DNA of 16,488 nt from an uncultured Porphyromonadaceae bacterium (lineage in GTDB: Bacteria; Bacteroidota; Bacteroidia; Bacteroidales; Muribaculaceae), in contig CAMWUZ010000017.1 of assembly GCA_947177595.1 (NCBI GenBank), positions 1 through 16,488 of the forward strand, written 5' to 3'. The notes beneath the pieces are model-generated. The model made no database searches and had not been told where the DNA came from. It worked only from the letters and a program-made list of their open reading frames with translations. Of this stretch, positions 14,204 through 16,488 are shown piece by piece (the stretch's first letter is position 1; each line of letters begins with the position of its first letter). The translations under genes were made by a program, and so were the position numbers.

Positions 14204-16305
14204 GTAATTTTTATGTCGAGGGACTGGATATGCTTGGCGGAAGATATTCCATTGCGACAAGGAGCCTCCCTGCCGATTATGTAAGTACAGTCGAGGTAAT
14301 ATCCAATCACAATGAGCGTAAAATGGATGCAGGCAAGCACAGCGATAAAGTTGCACTGAATGTGAAGTTGAAATCTACCGCGAAGATTCGTCCGGTAGGT
14401 ACTTACGAAGGTGCGCTTGGCTATGTTGACAAGCGTGCACTCTACCGCATATCAGGTACAGCGATGGTTTTCCGCCCGAAGCTGCAAACGCTCGTGAGTG
14501 TGAAAGGCGGTAATATATCCGGTTTTGCATCTTCTGATTTAAGAGTGTACTATGGCGGTGAGACTGAAAGTTCAAAGGCGGCAGAAATACTGCCCTCGGC
14601 AAGCACTGATCGCGCGCCGGTGTCGGAAAGTCGCTATGATAACGTAAGAGACTGGCTGGTAAGCGCCAATACAATTTTAAAAACCGCGCAGGACGCTACA
14701 TTGAGACTAAATGCATCCTATGGGTCGAATCACAATGGATTCAGCTATACCACACTCACCGAATATTTTACCGGTGGAGAGAATCTGAGTATCGAAGAGG
14801 TGATTTCTCCTTCAAAGATTACTGATAAACCATCGCTGGAAGTGGATTACACTTCAAACACCGATACAAAATATATCAAAAACACGGTTAAAGCGTCCGG
14901 AGAAATTTCAAGGCAGGAACTGGAGGTGTTGAACAACGGAGTGCCTATGAATCAGCAGCGGCGCATGAGGAGTGTGAGTCTCAACGATTATTTCAGTTTC
15001 TCAACTAAGATTGGTAATAAAAAGTGGAATTTTGATACTAGAATCAACTACAATAACACCCCACTTACCCGCCTGTCTATTTCCCAAGGAAATGGTTGTG
15101 AGGTATCAGAAGGCACTCAAACGGTCAAGAATTCGACTCTGACAGTGGCTCAGCAAGGTTATGCATCCTGGAAATTCAACAACTCCTCATTGTACCTGCC
15201 GGTTAGTGTGAGATATGAATATAGTGATATTTTCACTGGGTTAAATAGGGAAGATAACACATCCATCAACAGGATATTCGCCAATATCGCGAGGGTTAGT
15301 ATAAGTCCCGCTTACAGCTATGAACTTCCCGGCAATAAAATGGAATTAAGAGCGACTTTACCGCTGGCAATTAATTTAATCCGAGGTGAGAATCATGCCA
15401 CTGAGGAGAGTATGAATGTCACCCGACCAAACTTTACCCCTAATATCTATCTGTTTTTCAAATTCAACGGAAATTCCGAACTCAACTTCAGCAGTGGATA
15501 TGATTTCAGACTTGGTGATATTTTGTCACTTCTCGGCAATCCGGTGCAGACCTCTTTCAGGAACTTCGTAACCCGTTCGGGTATAATTGCTGAGACCAGG
15601 GGCTGGCGGGGCAATTTAGGTTACAAATATCAGCGACCGTTTGATTATTGGTTTATCCGCACCAATCTGGAGTACTCATCAACCAAACGCAATACATTGT
15701 CCTCAAGTTATATAACCGAAGGAGAGACATATATCACCGATATTCTTTCGCCAAATACAACCGATGTGGCAAATGCCGTTGTAACTCTCTCAAAAACTTT
15801 TAATCGAATCAACACTAAGATAGATGGTTCTGTTACAGGATCTTGGTCAAGGAAGGAAACTGTTCAGCAGAATATACCGGTGAGATATTATGGCAGGGGA
15901 ATCTCCGGCAGGGTAACGGTTGACTGCACTCCGATCAAATGGATGTCGTTCAGATGGATGCCCGGAATGTCATATACAGTATCATCTTATTTGAAACAGA
16001 GCAGTTCCTTCACAGATTTCAGTGAGAACTTCAGGCTGTCGTTATTTCCGGTTGGTGGAGTTCAAATAAGAGGAGACCTGGAGCATGTGCGCACTCCGGT
16101 GAGTGACGGGATATATAAAAACATGGCTCTGCTTGACTGCTCTGTAGTGTGGACAATAAGAAAATGGAGACTGATTATGTCGGTTGACAATATTCTTAAT
16201 CGCAAACATTACCGGTACACTGTATTCTGCGGACTGGATACCCGTCATGTCGATTATGCCCTCAGAGGTACCTCTGCCACAGCAACACTGTGCTTCACGC
16301 TATAA
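14161..16305 (+). CDS. TonB-receptor-like outer-membrane protein, plug and beta-barrel part
   Basis: This is the continuation, in the next frame, of the gene that starts at 13721. The true downstream frame begins at 14149, and the GTG at 14161 is only the first start-like codon. It opens with the plug segment (SVDSNGAIQYLGKDISNFYV, and later STVEVISNHNERKMDAGKHS) and continues into a long region of alternating amphipathic strands (for example LRLNASYGSNHNGFSYTTLT, ATLPLAINL and RMDAG/WFIRTNLEYSS stretches). The C-terminus is FTL, with a terminal aromatic strand as in barrels handled by the BAM machinery. The family includes outer-membrane receptors and biopolymer-linked barrels without a known ligand. 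Operon position with a BlaI/M56 pair suggests expression induced by envelope stress or a toxic compound. No separate ribosome site supports independent translation. Confidence 0.85.
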   Translation: MDSNGAIQYLGKDISNFYVEGLDMLGGRYSIATRSLPADYVSTVEVISNHNERKMDAGKHSDKVALNVKLKSTAKIRPVGTYEGALGYVDKRALYRISGTAMVFRPKLQTLVSVKGGNISGFASSDLRVYYGGETESSKAAEILPSASTDRAPVSESRYDNVRDWLVSANTILKTAQDATLRLNASYGSNHNGFSYTTLTEYFTGGENLSIEEVISPSKITDKPSLEVDYTSNTDTKYIKNTVKASGEISRQELEVLNNGVPMNQQRRMRSVSLNDYFSFSTKIGNKKWNFDTRINYNNTPLTRLSISQGNGCEVSEGTQTVKNSTLTVAQQGYASWKFNNSSLYLPVSVRYEYSDIFTGLNREDNTSINRIFANIARVSISPAYSYELPGNKMELRATLPLAINLIRGENHATEESMNVTRPNFTPNIYLFFKFNGNSELNFSSGYDFRLGDILSLLGNPVQTSFRNFVTRSGIIAETRGWRGNLGYKYQRPFDYWFIRTNLEYSSTKRNTLSSSYITEGETYITDILSPNTTDVANAVVTLSKTFNRINTKIDGSVTGSWSRKETVQQNIPVRYYGRGISGRVTVDCTPIKWMSFRWMPGMSYTVSSYLKQSSSFTDFSENFRLSLFPVGGVQIRGDLEHVRTPVSDGIYKNMALLDCSVVWTIRKWRLIMSVDNILNRKHYRYTVFCGLDTRHVDYALRGTSATATLCFTL

Positions 16306-16322
16306 CTCCGGAATCTTTTTTG

Positions 16323-16330
16323 TAACTTTG
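16323..16330 (+). promoter_or_regulatory. -7 box immediately before the LOG-family gene
   Basis: TAACTTTG fits TAnnTTTG and ends four bases before the ATG at 16335. If used, transcription would begin at or within a few bases of the start codon, giving a leaderless or nearly leaderless mRNA. A T-rich run (16315-16321) precedes it. No -33 TTTG is evident. Confidence 0.45.
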
Positions 16331-16334
16331 CAGC

Positions 16335-16488
16335 ATGGAGTTGCAAGAGAAGGCTATATGTATTTATGGCGCGTCCAGTAGCAGGGTGTCTGACAAGTTT
16401 AAGGCGGATGCTTTTGCTGTTGGTGAGCATATTGCGCGTTGCGGGTATGTACTGTAAAGTGGCGGTGGCCGCGGCGGTCTTATGGAAA
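16335..16488 (+). pseudogene. LOG/TIGR00730-family nucleotide-binding protein, 5' fragment with in-frame stop
   Basis: The first 40 codons read MELQEKAICIYGASSSRVSD, then KFKADAFAVGEHIARCGYVL, followed by TAA (16455-16457) and, in the same frame, SGGGRGGLME up to the window end. The ICIYGASSSR loop and the Rossmann GGGxxGLM motif are those of LOG-family proteins (the 'lysine decarboxylase' family), some of which release bases from nucleoside monophosphates. In homologs the residue at the stop is usually a hydrophobic one in a V-x-GGG strand, so a base error near the contig end or a true lesion is likely. The PGGxGT active-site motif would lie beyond the window. Confidence 0.68.

Overview
The window reads as a chromosomal contig from a Bacteroidales bacterium, probably a gut commensal. 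Several things point there: TAnnTTTG -7 boxes ahead of several genes, mostly no Shine-Dalgarno sequence, an apt-uvrC pair, a BspA-like leucine-rich-repeat protein with a sorting-type C-terminus, and a BlaI / M56 / GLPGLI / carboxypeptidase-regulatory-domain outer-membrane protein operon. A family such as Muribaculaceae is only a guess. All genes I can support are on the + strand.

Layout. Bases 1-71 are not genomic: they are an untrimmed Illumina Nextera i7 adapter ending in the Tn5 mosaic end. Bases 72-151 hold the tail of apt. Housekeeping genes follow: uvrC (nucleotide excision repair), a secreted M28 metallopeptidase and pdxA (vitamin B6). Next is a four-gene membrane-lipid block: a CDP-alcohol phosphatidyltransferase, a GtrA-family membrane protein, a lysophospholipid-acyltransferase-like protein, and an inositol-3-phosphate synthase with its own -7 box. 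The synthase makes the inositol phosphate head group and the transferase could attach it to lipid, so this looks like an inositol-lipid locus. The transferase lacks one canonical metal-binding aspartate.

From 8131 to 11211 lies one long frame for a secreted LRR / Ig-like (Big_2) surface protein. It is cut by an in-frame TAG. A perfect 42-bp palindrome starts 42 bases after that stop. From 11243 comes an apparently autoregulated operon: two matched palindromic operators, a BlaI/MecI-type repressor, an M56 (BlaR1-like) membrane metalloprotease, a GLPGLI-family secreted protein and a TonB-receptor-like outer-membrane protein. The last gene is split by a one-base shortfall in an A tract. The window ends in the first codons of a LOG-family gene that also carries an in-frame stop.

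Three reading-frame lesions sit in the last 7 kb and none in the first 8 kb. The adapter itself carries two errors. Base-level accuracy should therefore be checked before any of these genes is called a pseudogene. I see no tRNA, rRNA, CRISPR array or insertion sequence.
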